Assembly (NCBI GenBank): GCA_004144865.1
Contig: SEAY01000007.1
Location: forward strand, 1 to 64,000
DNA from: Comamonadaceae bacterium
GTDB taxonomy: Bacteria; Pseudomonadota; Gammaproteobacteria; Burkholderiales; Burkholderiaceae_C
Length of the DNA: 64,000 bases
Direction: 5' to 3'
Position numbers and translations under genes: made by a program
Shown here: piece by piece, positions 1 through 8,491 of the stretch
Numbering within the stretch: the first letter of the stretch is position 1
Layout of the letters: every line of letters begins with the position of its first letter
The notes under the pieces: generated by a model
Told to the model about the DNA's origin: nothing
The model's input: only the letters and a program-made list of their open reading frames with translations
The model's database searches: none

Positions 1-780
1 GCGGGGCTGGCCGCGTCCTTCCTCCACCTGGGCCATCCGCTGCGCGCCTGGCGTGCCGCCGCGATGTGGCGCACCTCCTGGCTGTCGCGCGAGGTGATCG
101 TGCTGCCGGCCTTCATCGGGGTGCTGGCGCTGTGGTGGCTGGCGGTGTGGGGCGCCGCGCCCGCGCCCGCGCTCTCGGTGCTGCCGCTGGCAGCGATCGC
201 GGGCGCGCTGCTGCTCTGGTTCTGCACGGCGATGATCTACGCGTGCATCCGCTTCATCCAGGAATGGGCGCACCCGCTCACCGTGCTGAACTACGGGCTG
301 ATCGGCTTGTCGTCGGGCCTGGTGCTCGCCGCCGCGCTGGCCGCGACCCTGCGCGAACCGGCGCTGGCCGCGGCACTCGGGGAGCCAGCGCTCGCCGTCA
401 CGCTGCTGGCGGGGCTGGCGCGCGTGGCGAGCCTGCGCCGCAATGCGGCGCTGCGGCCGCGCTCCACCCTGCAATCGGCCACCGGCATCCGCGCCCGCCG
501 CCTGGTGCAGATGAGCATGGGCATGTCGGCCGGCAGCTTCAACACGCGCGAGTTCTTCCACGGCTTGGCCGATGCCGCACTGGGCCGCGTGCGGGTGCTT
601 GCGCTGGCGCTCGGCTTCGCCGTGCCGCTGCTGCTGGCGGCGTGGGGCTGGCGCAGCGGCAGCGTGGCGCCGTGGGCCGCCGCCGTGCTGGTGCAGGCGG
701 CGGGGCTGCTGGCCGAACGCTGGATGTTCTTCGCGCAGGCGCGGCATCCGCAGAACCTGTATTACCAGCGCGTGGGCTAG
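1..780 (+). CDS. dmsC: DmsC-type membrane anchor subunit (5' end cut by window)
   Basis: The reading frame is open to the left edge, so the N-terminus is missing and 259 residues remain. The C-terminal part has the family's typical blocks: a SFLHLGHPLRAWRA stretch, SWLSREV, then SMGMSAGSFNTREFFH and a final RHPQNLYYQR. Several hydrophobic helices alternate with Arg-rich turns. DmsC proteins anchor a molybdopterin oxidoreductase and its iron-sulphur subunit in the inner membrane and pass quinol electrons to them. The partner DmsA/DmsB genes are presumably upstream, outside the window, so the actual substrate cannot be told. The stop codon lies inside a 15-bp tandem duplication (766-795). Confidence 0.85.
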   Translation, partial: AGLAASFLHLGHPLRAWRAAAMWRTSWLSREVIVLPAFIGVLALWWLAVWGAAPAPALSVLPLAAIAGALLLWFCTAMIYACIRFIQEWAHPLTVLNYGLIGLSSGLVLAAALAATLREPALAAALGEPALAVTLLAGLARVASLRRNAALRPRSTLQSATGIRARRLVQMSMGMSAGSFNTREFFHGLADAALGRVRVLALALGFAVPLLLAAWGWRSGSVAPWAAAVLVQAAGLLAERWMFFAQARHPQNLYYQRVG

Positions 781-808
781 CAGCGCGTGGGCTAGCAGCG
801 CGCAGGCT
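766..808. repeat. 15-bp tandem duplication over the dmsC stop codon
   Basis: The unit cagcgcgtgggctag occurs at 766-780 and again at 781-795, followed by a decayed partial copy to about 808. The first unit encodes the last residues and stop of the DmsC-like protein, so the duplication lies outside the coding frame. Confidence 0.85.
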
Positions 809-922
809 CCCGGGCGCACAGCGTCCGGGTGCACAGTTCACTGCACGGCGGCCGCTGCCGCAGCAGCATCGCCTTGCTGGGTCCGGCGCCGCCGGCGGCG
901 GACACGGCACGAGGAGATCGCC

Positions 923-1105
923 ATGCCCCGCCTCCACCGCCTCGCGTCGCGCCTGCGCCAGCAGGCGCTGCGCTGGTACGAGTTCCTGCTGTGCGCGGTG
1001 CTGCTGGCGCTGGCGCTCTCGATCGCGGCGCCGGCACACGAGGCGGACGCGGATGCGGTTCAGTGCGGGAACATCCAGAGCAGCACCGTCGTCATGCAGA
1101 GGTAG
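923..1105 (+). CDS. possible small membrane peptide, 60 aa
   Basis: This is a doubtful short gene between the DmsC-like gene and the convergent YqaA gene. In its favour are a ribosome site (gaggag) about 6 nt before the ATG and a hydrophobic run around residues 22-38 (FLLCAVLLALALSIAA). Against it are the overlap of its last 46 bases with the 3' end of the YqaA gene on the other strand, the lack of a recognised family, and the ease with which open frames arise by chance at this GC content. No function is suggested. Confidence 0.22.
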   Translation: MPRLHRLASRLRQQALRWYEFLLCAVLLALALSIAAPAHEADADAVQCGNIQSSTVVMQR

Positions 1106-1530
1106 CGCAGGAACTTGCCCACCAGCATGTAGAAGGCGCAGGGCCAGAACGGCAGGCGCAGCCAGCCCGCGACGGCGCACAGCGGGTCGCCCACGATGGG
1201 CAGCCACGCCAGCAGGCAGGCCTTCGGGCCGAGCCGCTCCAGGACATCCAGGGCTTTGAGGTGCGTGCGGGAGCGCTCGTAGCGGTCCGCCACCCGGTGC
1301 GCGCCGTAGCCCATCCACCAGTCGAGCATTCCGCCGAGCGTGTTGCCGGCCGTGGCGACGAGGATGGCGCTCCAGAACAGTCCGGGGTTGAGCTTCAGCA
1401 GGCCGAACAGCGCCGGCTCCGATCCCACGGGCAGCAGCGTGGCCGAGACGAAGGCCGCCACGAAGAGGGTGCTGAGCCCGTATTCGGGCAGGGCCAGCAG
1501 AGCCATCATCGCGTCGAACCATTGCTGCAT
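1060..1530 (-). CDS. YqaA family inner-membrane protein
   Basis: A 156-residue membrane protein of the YqaA group, distantly related to the DedA/SNARE-associated family. Visible features are the N-terminal amphipathic start (LALPEYGLSTLFVAAFVSATLLPVGSE), a central GNTLGGMLDWWMGY segment and a final pair of hydrophobic helices. Members are small inner-membrane proteins whose exact role is unsettled; DedA relatives act in lipid and membrane homeostasis. It diverges from dusB with about 120 bp between the starts. The length is usual for the family and the ATG start places the first helix correctly. Confidence 0.8.
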   Translation of the reverse strand: MQQWFDAMMALLALPEYGLSTLFVAAFVSATLLPVGSEPALFGLLKLNPGLFWSAILVATAGNTLGGMLDWWMGYGAHRVADRYERSRTHLKALDVLERLGPKACLLAWLPIVGDPLCAVAGWLRLPFWPCAFYMLVGKFLRYLCMTTVLLWMFPH

Positions 1531-1605
1531 GGGCGCGGATGTTAGGGCTTCGTGCCCGGCCGTCGCCGCGCGTTCGCGATTTCAAGCGCTGAAATGCCGC
1601 GGGCC

Positions 1606-1611
1606 TACAAT
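1606..1611 (+). promoter_or_regulatory. probable -10 box of the dusB-fis operon
   Basis: A TACAAT hexamer lies 38 bp before the dusB ATG in the divergent yqaA-dusB spacer. The best -35 candidate, ttcaag at 1581-1586, is spaced 19 bp away, so only the -10 is reasonably convincing. Confidence 0.4.
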
Positions 1612-1649
1612 CGTGCCTCTTTTTTCGGCAGCCCGTTTCCTCCTCCCCC

Positions 1650-2690
1650 ATGCACATCGGCCCCTACCCCCTCGCGAACAACGTGTTCGTGGCGCCGATG
1701 GCGGGCGTGACGGACCGCCCCTTCCGGCAGCTGTGCCGGGCGTTCGGCGCCGGGTATGCGGTCAGCGAGATGGTCACTTCGCGCCGCGAGCTGTGGAACA
1801 GCCTGAAGACCTCGCGCCGCGCGAACCACGAGGGCGAACCGGGGCCCGTGGCGGTGCAGATCGCCGGCACCGAAGCGGCGATGATGGCCGAGGCCGCCGC
1901 GTACAACATCGAACGCGGCGCGCAGATCATCGACATCAACATGGGCTGCCCGGCCAAGAAGGTGTGCAACAAGTGGGCGGGTTCGGCCTTGATGCAGGAC
2001 GAGCCGCTGGCCCTCGCCATCGCGCAGGCCGTGGTGCGTGCGTGCGAGCCGCACGGCGTGCCCGTGACGCTGAAGATGCGCACCGGCTGGTCGCAGTCGC
2101 ACCGCAATGCCGTCGCGCTCGCACGCGCCTTCGAGGGCGCGGGCGTGCGCATGCTGACGGTGCACGGGCGCACGCGCGAGCAGGGCTACGGCGGCGAAGC
2201 GGAATACGAAATGATCGCGGCGGTGAAGGATGCGGTGCGCATCCCGGTGGTCGCCAACGGCGACATCACGTCGCCGGAGAAGGCGCGCGCGGTGCTGGCC
2301 GCGACCGGCGCCGACGCCGTGATGGTGGGCCGCGCGGCGCAGGGCCGCCCGTGGATCTTCCGCGAGATCGTCCACTTCCTGGCCACCGGCGCGCACCTGG
2401 CCCCGCCATTGGTGGCCGAGGTGCGGCGCGCGCTGCTGGCGCACCTGCAGGACCACTACGCGCTGTATGGAGAATTCACCGGTGTGCGCAGCGCGCGCAA
2501 GCACATCGGCTGGTACGTGCGCTCGCTGCCCGGGGGGGAGGCGTTCCGCACGGAGATGAACGCGATCGAGGACAGCGCCGCGCAGCTGCTGGCGGTGCAG
2601 CGCTTCTTCGACGCGCTGGCGGCCCGCATGGACAGGCTGCCGGCGGGCGCGGCGGCGCAAGAGGAGCGCCTGGGGGAGGTATTCGAATGA
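1650..2690 (+). CDS. dusB: tRNA-dihydrouridine synthase B
   Basis: FMN-dependent reduction of uridine to dihydrouridine in the tRNA D-loop. The 346-residue protein has the usual DusB length. It shows the N-terminal APMAGVTDRPFR FMN-barrel start, the GCPAKKV motif with the catalytic cysteine at residue 100, VHGRTR near 172 and the phosphate-binding MVGRAAQGRPW near 230. Its stop overlaps the ATG of fis (ATGA). The dusB-fis pair is a classic proteobacterial operon, in which translation of fis is coupled to dusB. Confidence 0.97.
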   Translation: MHIGPYPLANNVFVAPMAGVTDRPFRQLCRAFGAGYAVSEMVTSRRELWNSLKTSRRANHEGEPGPVAVQIAGTEAAMMAEAAAYNIERGAQIIDINMGCPAKKVCNKWAGSALMQDEPLALAIAQAVVRACEPHGVPVTLKMRTGWSQSHRNAVALARAFEGAGVRMLTVHGRTREQGYGGEAEYEMIAAVKDAVRIPVVANGDITSPEKARAVLAATGADAVMVGRAAQGRPWIFREIVHFLATGAHLAPPLVAEVRRALLAHLQDHYALYGEFTGVRSARKHIGWYVRSLPGGEAFRTEMNAIEDSAAQLLAVQRFFDALAARMDRLPAGAAAQEERLGEVFE

Positions 2691-2923
2691 GCAAGAAACA
2701 CATCGAGGAGTGCGTGCGGGCGAGCCTGGAAGGCTACTTCCGGGACCTGCGCGGCACCGAGCCGGATGGCATGTACGAGATGCTGGTCAAGGTGGTCGAG
2801 AAGCCGCTGCTGGAAGTGGTGATGGCCAAGGCCGACAACAACCAGTCGCGCGCGGCGGAATGGCTGGGCCTGAACCGCAACACGCTGCGCAAGAAACTGA
2901 TCGAACACAAGCTGCTGAAATGA
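2687..2923 (+). CDS. fis: Fis family nucleoid-associated regulator
   Basis: A 78-residue DNA-binding protein that bends DNA and controls growth-phase promoters, rRNA synthesis and recombination. The C-terminal helix-turn-helix ([20 protein letters not shown], about residues 50-70) is very well conserved. Its ATG overlaps the dusB stop by 4 bp, indicating coupled translation. It is shorter than E. coli Fis (98 aa), as is common in beta-proteobacteria, where the N-terminal hairpin arm is reduced. purH follows after 55 bp. Confidence 0.95.
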   Translation: MSKKHIEECVRASLEGYFRDLRGTEPDGMYEMLVKVVEKPLLEVVMAKADNNQSRAAEWLGLNRNTLRKKLIEHKLLK

Positions 2924-2978
2924 CCTTGCGGGACTGGCCAGAAGCGGCCAGGGGCCGCGCTGCACTGTTCCCAACACC

Positions 2979-4550
2979 ATGAACGCCTTACTTTCCGTCT
3001 CCGACAAGACCGGCATCGTCGAACTCGCGCGGGCCCTGCATGCCCTGGGCGTGCGCCTGATCTCCACCGGCGGCACCGCCAAGCTGCTGGCCGACAGCGG
3101 CCTGCAGGTGACGGAAGTGGCCGAAGTGACCGGGTTCCCGGAGATGCTGGATGGCCGCGTGAAGACCCTGCACCCCAAGGTGCACGGCGGCCTGCTCGCG
3201 CGGCGCGACCTGCCCGAGCACATGGCGGCGCTGCACCGCCATGCGATCAGCACCATCGACATCCTGGTGGTGAACCTCTATCCGTTCGAGAAGACGGTGG
3301 CGAAACCCGGCTGCTCGCTGGAGGACGCGATCGAGAACATCGACATCGGCGGCCCGGCCATGGTGCGCAGCGGCGCCAAGAACTGGAAGGACGTGGCGGT
3401 GCTCACCGACGCGTCGCAGTACCAGCCGGTGCTGGATGAACTCCAGGCCTCGGGCCAGCTGTCGCAGGAAACGAAGTTCCGCCTCGCCGTCGCGGCGTTC
3501 AACCGCATCAGCGACTACGACGGTGCGATCAGCGATTACCTCTCCAGCCTGCAGGCCGATGGTTCTCGCAGCCTGTTCCCCGGCCAAGCCAACGGCCGCT
3601 TCGTGAAGCTGCAGGACCTGCGCTACGGCGAGAACCCGCACCAGCAGGCCGCGTTCTACCGCGACCTGTATCCGGCGCCGGGCTCGCTGGCGGTCGCCGA
3701 GCAGCTGCAGGGCAAGGAGCTCTCGTACAACAACATCGCCGATGCTGACGCGGCCTGGGAATGCGTCAAGAGCTTCGACACGCCGGCGTGCGTGATCGTA
3801 AAGCACGCCAATCCGTGCGGCGTCGCCATCGGCAAGGATCCGCTGGAGGCCTATTCCAAGGCCTTCCAGACCGATCCCACTTCGGCCTTCGGCGGCATCA
3901 TCGCCTTCAACCGTCCGGTCGACGGCGCGGCCGCGCAGGCGGTGGCCAGGCAGTTCGTCGAGGTGCTGATGGCGCCGGAGTTCTCGGCCGAGGCGCTGCA
4001 GGTGTTCGCCGGCAAGGCCAACGTGCGGCTGCTGAAGATCGCGCTGCCGCCGGGGGGCCCGCGCGACTGGGACAACGGCCGCAACATGATGGACGTCAAG
4101 CGCGTCGGCTCCGGCCTGCTGATGCAGACGGCGGACAACCGCGAGCTCACGCTGTCCGAGCTGAAGGTGGTGACGAAGAAGCAGCCCACGCAGGAGGAGC
4201 TGCAGGACCTGCTGTTCGCGTGGAAGGTGGCGAAGTACGTGAAGTCCAACGCGATCGTCTTCTGCAAGGGCGGCATGACGATGGGCGTGGGCGCAGGCCA
4301 GATGAGCCGGCTGGACTCGGCCCGGATCGCCAGCATCAAGGCGCAGCACGCGAAGCTGTCGCTGCAGGGCACGGCGGTGGCGAGCGACGCCTTCTTCCCG
4401 TTCCGCGACGGGCTTGACGTGGTGGTGGATGCGGGTGCGACCTGCGTGATCCAGCCGGGCGGCTCGATGCGCGACCAGGAAGTCATCGATGCCGCGAACG
4501 AGCGTGGCGTGGCGATGGTGTTCAGCGGGGTGCGGCACTTCCGGCACTGA
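2979..4550 (+). CDS. purH: bifunctional AICAR transformylase / IMP cyclohydrolase
   Basis: Catalyses the last two steps of de novo IMP synthesis. The 523-residue protein has the N-terminal MGS-like cyclohydrolase domain (STGGTAKLL near residue 30, HPKVHGGLL near 66) and the C-terminal transformylase domain with KHANPCG near residue 270. The very C-terminus (FSGVRHFRH) is typical of the family. The gene follows dusB-fis on the same strand. Downstream it converges on hemL, with a REP-like hairpin in the 35-bp spacer. Confidence 0.98.
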   Translation: MNALLSVSDKTGIVELARALHALGVRLISTGGTAKLLADSGLQVTEVAEVTGFPEMLDGRVKTLHPKVHGGLLARRDLPEHMAALHRHAISTIDILVVNLYPFEKTVAKPGCSLEDAIENIDIGGPAMVRSGAKNWKDVAVLTDASQYQPVLDELQASGQLSQETKFRLAVAAFNRISDYDGAISDYLSSLQADGSRSLFPGQANGRFVKLQDLRYGENPHQQAAFYRDLYPAPGSLAVAEQLQGKELSYNNIADADAAWECVKSFDTPACVIVKHANPCGVAIGKDPLEAYSKAFQTDPTSAFGGIIAFNRPVDGAAAQAVARQFVEVLMAPEFSAEALQVFAGKANVRLLKIALPPGGPRDWDNGRNMMDVKRVGSGLLMQTADNRELTLSELKVVTKKQPTQEELQDLLFAWKVAKYVKSNAIVFCKGGMTMGVGAGQMSRLDSARIASIKAQHAKLSLQGTAVASDAFFPFRDGLDVVVDAGATCVIQPGGSMRDQEVIDAANERGVAMVFSGVRHFRH

Positions 4551-4554
4551 GGCC

Positions 4555-4580
4555 GTCGTCCCCGCCTGCGCGGGAATGAC
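4555..4580. repeat. REP-like palindrome, single arm
   Basis: The core gtcgtccccgcctgcgcggg is an isolated arm of the repeat family that recurs at 27545, 41310, 49514, 51425 and 54697. It sits between the convergent ends of purH and hemL. Confidence 0.7.
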
Positions 4581-4585
4581 GAAGG

Positions 4586-5893
4586 CTAGGCGATCTCCCG
4601 GAACACTTCCCTGGCCGCCGCCACCGTCTGCGCGATGTCCTCCTCGCTGTGCGCGGAACTGACGAAGCCCGCCTCGTACAGCGCCGGCGCGATGTACACG
4701 CCGCGATCCAGCAGGCCGTGGAACAGCCGCCCGAACTTCGCGGCGTCGCTCTGCATCACCGCCGCATAGTTCTGCGGCAGCTGCGGCAACAGGAAGAAGC
4801 CGAACATGCCGCCTTCGCAGTCGGCGGCGAAGGGCACGCCGGCTTCCGCCGCCGCGGCCTTCAGGCCATCGACCAGCAGCCGCGTCTTGCGTCCGAGCTC
4901 CTCGTAGAAACCGGGCCGCGCGATCTCCCGCAACGTCGCCAGGCCGCAGGCCGTCGCCACCGGATTGCCGGACAGCGTGCCGGCCTGGTACACCGGCCCG
5001 AGCGGGGCGAGCCGCTCCATGATCGCCCGCGGGCCGCCGAAGGCCGCCAGCGGCATGCCGCCGCCTATCACCTTGCCCAGCACGGTGATGTCGGGGCGGA
5101 AGCTGGGGATGGACTTCGCGTAGACGCCCTGGGCACTTCCCAGGCCGACGCGGAAGCCCGTCATCACCTCGTCCAGCACCAGCAGCGCGCCGTGCTGCGT
5201 GCACAGCTCGCGGCAGCGCGTCATGAACGGGACGCTCGCGCGCACGAAGTTCATGTTGCCCGCGATCGGCTCGATCACGATGCAGGCGAGGTCGCCCCCG
5301 TGCGTGGCGAAGGCTTCCTCCAGCTGCGCGACGTTGTTGTATTCCAGGACCATCGTGTGCTGCACCACCTCGGGCGGCACGCCCGCGCTGGTGGGATGGC
5401 CGAAGGTCGCGAGTCCCGAACCGGCCTTGACCAGCAGGGCGTCCGCATGGCCGTGGTAGCAGCCCTCGAACTTGATGATGCGGCTGCGCCCGGTGGCGCC
5501 GCGCGCCAGCCGGATGGCGCTCATCGCGGCCTCGGTGCCGGAACTCACCAGCCGCACCATCTCCACGGACGGCAGGTGGCCGACGATCTCCTCGGCCAGC
5601 TCGATCTCGCGCTCGGTCGGCGCGCCGAAGGAGAAGCCCTCGGTCACCGCCTTCTGCACCGCTTCCAGCACGCGGGGATGGCCGTGGCCCAGGATCATGG
5701 GGCCCCAGGAGCCGATGTAGTCGATGCAACGGGTGCCGTTGGCATCCCAGAAGTAGGCGCCCTGGGCGCGCTGCACGAAGCGCGGGGTGCCGCCGACGGC
5801 GCGGAACGCGCGCACGGGTGAATTGACGCCGCCCGGGATCAGCGCGCGGGCGCGGTCGAACAGCTGCTGGTTGCGATCAGTGTTTGGTGTCAT
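4586..5893 (-). CDS. hemL: glutamate-1-semialdehyde 2,1-aminomutase
   Basis: PLP enzyme that makes 5-aminolevulinate in the C5 pathway of tetrapyrrole synthesis. The start at 5893 gives [12 protein letters not shown] and a protein of 435 residues, the usual length; an upstream in-frame extension lies in thiD and is not family-like. Seen are [12 protein letters not shown] near residue 23, the PLP-binding [12 protein letters not shown], and [15 protein letters not shown] with the Schiff-base lysine near 274. The 5' end overlaps the end of thiD by 17 bp, so the two are probably co-transcribed. Confidence 0.97.
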   Translation of the reverse strand: MTPNTDRNQQLFDRARALIPGGVNSPVRAFRAVGGTPRFVQRAQGAYFWDANGTRCIDYIGSWGPMILGHGHPRVLEAVQKAVTEGFSFGAPTEREIELAEEIVGHLPSVEMVRLVSSGTEAAMSAIRLARGATGRSRIIKFEGCYHGHADALLVKAGSGLATFGHPTSAGVPPEVVQHTMVLEYNNVAQLEEAFATHGGDLACIVIEPIAGNMNFVRASVPFMTRCRELCTQHGALLVLDEVMTGFRVGLGSAQGVYAKSIPSFRPDITVLGKVIGGGMPLAAFGGPRAIMERLAPLGPVYQAGTLSGNPVATACGLATLREIARPGFYEELGRKTRLLVDGLKAAAAEAGVPFAADCEGGMFGFFLLPQLPQNYAAVMQSDAAKFGRLFHGLLDRGVYIAPALYEAGFVSSAHSEEDIAQTVAAAREVFREIA

Positions 5894-6809
5894 GCGCGGG
5901 GAGGTCGAAGCCGGGCGGGGTGTCGCTGCCGGCGTCTTCCCCCTCGGCGTCATCGGAATCGGGCTGGGCCCAGAACAGGCGGTCGGGCACCACGTGCCCC
6001 ATGCCCGGGCGGAAGCCGGCATCGAGGCAGCGATCCAGGTAGGCGAGCGCCTCGGTGGCCGCCGCCGCGAGGTCCGCCCCGCCGGCCACGAGCGCCGCGA
6101 GCGCCGCCGACAAGGTGTCGCCCGCGCCGGAGAAGACCGCGTCGAAGCGCTCGAACTTCTCGCTGGCCAGCACCGTCTGCGGCGTGGCCAGGACGTTCTC
6201 GATGAACTGGTCGGGCAAGGGCACGCCCGTGACCAGGGTGTAGGGAACGCCCATCTCCGAAGCCGCCTTCGCGATGTCGCGGGCGGTCGGACTGCGCTCG
6301 TTGTTCCACTCAGGCAACAGCCACCGCCACAGCGTGCTGTGGTTTCCTACCAACACGGTGGTCTGCGGCAACATCAGTTCGCGGAAGGCGTCTTCGTACA
6401 GGTCGGTCGGTCCTTCGTCCCACCAGGAAAGCGACGGCATGTACGCGACGAGGGGCACGTCGGGATAGTCCGCGGCGATCTCCGCGATGGTCGAAAGCGC
6501 CTCGGGACTGCCGGCGAAACCGACCTTGATCACCTGCACCGGCACGTCCTCGAGGATGGTGCGCGCCTGCTCGGCGACGGCGTCCTCGTCGAAGGCGAAA
6601 TGATCGAAAACCTCGCCCGTGTCGCGCACGTACGCGCCGGTCACGACGGGCAGCGGATGCGCGCCCACCGATGCGATCGCGGTGATGTCGGCGGCGAGTC
6701 CGCCGGCGCCGCTCGGATCGCTCGCGTTGAACACCAGCACGCACGCGGGACCCGTGTCCTCGCTCTCCGGTTCGTCCGGCCTCGTGGTGATGGGTGTGGA
6801 ATTAGTCAT
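5877..6809 (-). CDS. thiD: hydroxymethylpyrimidine kinase / phosphomethylpyrimidine kinase
   Basis: ThiD-type ribokinase-fold kinase of thiamine biosynthesis, phosphorylating HMP and HMP-P. The ATG at 6809 gives 310 residues, a little longer than usual because of an acidic N-terminal lead (DEPESEDTG) and an acidic C-terminal tail. Seen are [15 protein letters not shown] near the N-terminus, substrate-loop residues in [10 protein letters not shown], and the anion-hole motif [14 protein letters not shown] with its catalytic Asp. It is upstream of hemL and divergent from the rubredoxin gene, an arrangement familiar in Comamonadaceae. Confidence 0.9.
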   Translation of the reverse strand: MTNSTPITTRPDEPESEDTGPACVLVFNASDPSGAGGLAADITAIASVGAHPLPVVTGAYVRDTGEVFDHFAFDEDAVAEQARTILEDVPVQVIKVGFAGSPEALSTIAEIAADYPDVPLVAYMPSLSWWDEGPTDLYEDAFRELMLPQTTVLVGNHSTLWRWLLPEWNNERSPTARDIAKAASEMGVPYTLVTGVPLPDQFIENVLATPQTVLASEKFERFDAVFSGAGDTLSAALAALVAGGADLAAAATEALAYLDRCLDAGFRPGMGHVVPDRLFWAQPDSDDAEGEDAGSDTPPGFDLPAHDTKH

Positions 6810-6864
6810 GGGCCCGTGATGTTGGGCGCGGCCCCCAGCGAAAAGCGTAGGGAAAGAGCGTCGA

Positions 6865-6870
6865 TACAAT
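6865..6870 (+). promoter_or_regulatory. probable -10 box before the rubredoxin / pil-chp genes
   Basis: TACAAT lies 31 bp before the rubredoxin start in the 92-bp thiD-rubredoxin divergent spacer. No convincing -35 is visible. Confidence 0.35.
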
Positions 6871-6901
6871 CGTTGCATTCTATGCGAACCCCCTTTAAGC
6901 T

Positions 6902-7075
6902 GTGACCGATACCAAAACCTGGATGTGTCTGATCTGCGGCTGGATTTATGACGAATCCGCCGGTGCTCCCGAACACGGCATCGCCCCCGGAACCCCGTGG
7001 GAGCAGGTGCCGATGAACTGGACCTGCCCCGAATGCGGAGCGCGCAAGGAAGACTTCGAGATGGTCCAGATCTAA
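6902..7075 (+). CDS. rubredoxin
   Basis: A 57-residue one-iron electron carrier starting at GTG. The two metal-binding knuckles are CLICGWIYDE at residues 9-18 and CPECGARKEDFE at 42-53, supplying the four cysteine ligands, with the conserved PGTPWEQVP in between. It is too short to be caught by longer gene cut-offs. It lies between thiD (divergent) and pilG (same strand, 68 bp away), a conserved position in this bacterial group. Its redox partner is not in the window. Confidence 0.95.
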   Translation: MTDTKTWMCLICGWIYDESAGAPEHGIAPGTPWEQVPMNWTCPECGARKEDFEMVQI

Positions 7076-7143
7076 AGAGACGCGGCGTTGGGACGTGAGA
7101 GGGATGCCGCACCTTGCAGTAACAAGATGAGGAGAGGCGTCAA

Positions 7144-7524
7144 GTGAGCACCACTGGATTGAAGGTGTTGGTGATCGATGACAGCAACACCATCCGGCGC
7201 AGTGCGGAGATCTTCCTGAAGCAGGGCGGACACGAGGTGATGCTGGCGGAGGACGGGTTCGATGCCCTGTCCAAGGTCAACGACTACGAACCGCACCTGA
7301 TCTTCTGCGACATCCTGATGCCGCGCCTGGATGGTTACCAGACCTGCGCGATCATCAAGCGCAATGCCAAGTTCTCGTCCGTACCGGTCGTGATGCTGTC
7401 CTCCAAGGACGGCGTGTTCGACAAGGCCCGCGGCCGCATGGTCGGCTCGCAGGACTACCTGACCAAACCATTTACCAAAGACCAGCTGCTGCAAACGGTG
7501 CAGCAGTTCGGCACCTCGAAATAA
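7144..7524 (+). CDS. pilG: twitching motility response regulator PilG
   Basis: Single-domain CheY-like receiver of the Pil-Chp chemosensory system, 126 residues, starting at GTG with a gaggag ribosome site. The acidic pair is in VLVIDDSNT (residues 11-12), the phospho-acceptor is Asp56 in FCDILMPRLDG, and the conserved lysine is in YLTKPF. In Pseudomonas PilG promotes pilus extension and cAMP synthesis. It is the first of five genes on one strand, with pilH 14 bp downstream. Confidence 0.93.
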   Translation: MSTTGLKVLVIDDSNTIRRSAEIFLKQGGHEVMLAEDGFDALSKVNDYEPHLIFCDILMPRLDGYQTCAIIKRNAKFSSVPVVMLSSKDGVFDKARGRMVGSQDYLTKPFTKDQLLQTVQQFGTSK

Positions 7525-7538
7525 CAAGGAGTGATGCG

Positions 7539-7904
7539 ATGGCCATCCGCAAAGTGCTCGTCGTCGACGATTCCAAGACCGAACTGATGTTCATGACGGA
7601 CCTGCTGCAGAAGAACGGCTTCGCCGTGAAGACTGCGGAGAGCGCCGAGGACGCCTTCCGCCGCCTGGCGGAGGACAAGCCCGACCTGATCCTCATGGAC
7701 GTCGTGATGCCCGGCCAGAACGGCTTCCAGCTCACGCGTGCGATCACGCGCGACCCGGCGTTCGCCGACGTGCCGATCATCATGTGCACCAGCAAGAACC
7801 AGGAAACCGACCGCGTGTGGGGCATGCGCCAGGGCGCCCGCGACTACATCACCAAGCCGGTGGACGCGAGCGAGCTCATGGCCAAGATCAAGGCCCTGGG
7901 CTGA
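7539..7904 (+). CDS. pilH: twitching motility response regulator PilH
   Basis: Second CheY-like receiver, 121 residues. It has VLVVDDSKTE at the N-terminus, phospho-acceptor Asp54 in LMDVVMPGQNG, and YITKPVD carrying the conserved lysine. PilH is thought to drain phosphate from the kinase and to favour pilus retraction. The gene lies directly between pilG and pilI and follows a gaggag-type site (aaggagtg). Confidence 0.93.
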   Translation: MAIRKVLVVDDSKTELMFMTDLLQKNGFAVKTAESAEDAFRRLAEDKPDLILMDVVMPGQNGFQLTRAITRDPAFADVPIIMCTSKNQETDRVWGMRQGARDYITKPVDASELMAKIKALG

Positions 7905-7938
7905 CGCCCGCGGGTTCCCTGCAGCAGTACCCCATCCC

Positions 7939-8469
7939 ATGGCCAACCGCGAAGCCCTCCGAGAACTGCAAAGCCGGCTGGCGAGCCGGCTCCAGGCCGC
8001 CCGCACCGAGGGCGTGCAGGCGGGTTGGCTGGCCGTCGAAGCCGCCGGGCGCAAGTACCTGTTCCCGCTGAGCCAGGCGGGCGAGATCTTCCCGTACACC
8101 CCCACCCAGGTGGTGCCGTACACCCACGACTGGTTCCTGGGCGTGGCCAACCTGCGCGGCGGCCTGTACGGGGTGGTGGATCTCGCCAGCTACGTCAGCG
8201 GCCAGGCCCCGGTGCAGCGTTCCGACGCCGGCCGCGCCGAGTCGCGCTTCGTCGCGCTCAACCAGCTGCTCGACCTCAATTGCGCGCTGCTGATCGACCG
8301 CCTCGCCGGCCTGCGCAACACCGACGCCTTCGTCTCCTCCAACGGCGCGCCCGAGGGCGCGCCCGATTACTTCGGCAGCGGCTACACCGATGCCAGCGGC
8401 GCCTACTGGCAGGAAATCAACCTGCAGTCGCTTTCGCAACAACCGCAATTCCTGAGCATCAGCGCTTAG
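7939..8469 (+). CDS. pilI: CheW-like coupling protein PilI
   Basis: A 176-residue CheW-domain adaptor that would couple the receptor PilJ to the kinase ChpA. The CheW core is visible as [20 protein letters not shown] and the docking loop [21 protein letters not shown] around residues 70-95. The ATG at 7939 is the first start that leaves a complete CheW domain with a short helical lead ([14 protein letters not shown]). It sits between pilH (34 bp) and pilJ (22 bp). Confidence 0.9.
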   Translation: MANREALRELQSRLASRLQAARTEGVQAGWLAVEAAGRKYLFPLSQAGEIFPYTPTQVVPYTHDWFLGVANLRGGLYGVVDLASYVSGQAPVQRSDAGRAESRFVALNQLLDLNCALLIDRLAGLRNTDAFVSSNGAPEGAPDYFGSGYTDASGAYWQEINLQSLSQQPQFLSISA

Positions 8470-8491
8470 TTCCTTCCCGAAGGCAGCCATC

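Noticed and set aside
2988-5729. A 913-codon minus-strand frame spanning purH and hemL
   Set aside because: It covers hemL in a wrong frame and purH antisense, with no recognisable protein pattern.
5894-6022. Upstream start for hemL giving 43 extra residues
   Set aside because: The extension lies in the thiD coding region in another frame and is Pro/Thr-rich. The start at 5893 gives the family's normal N-terminus.
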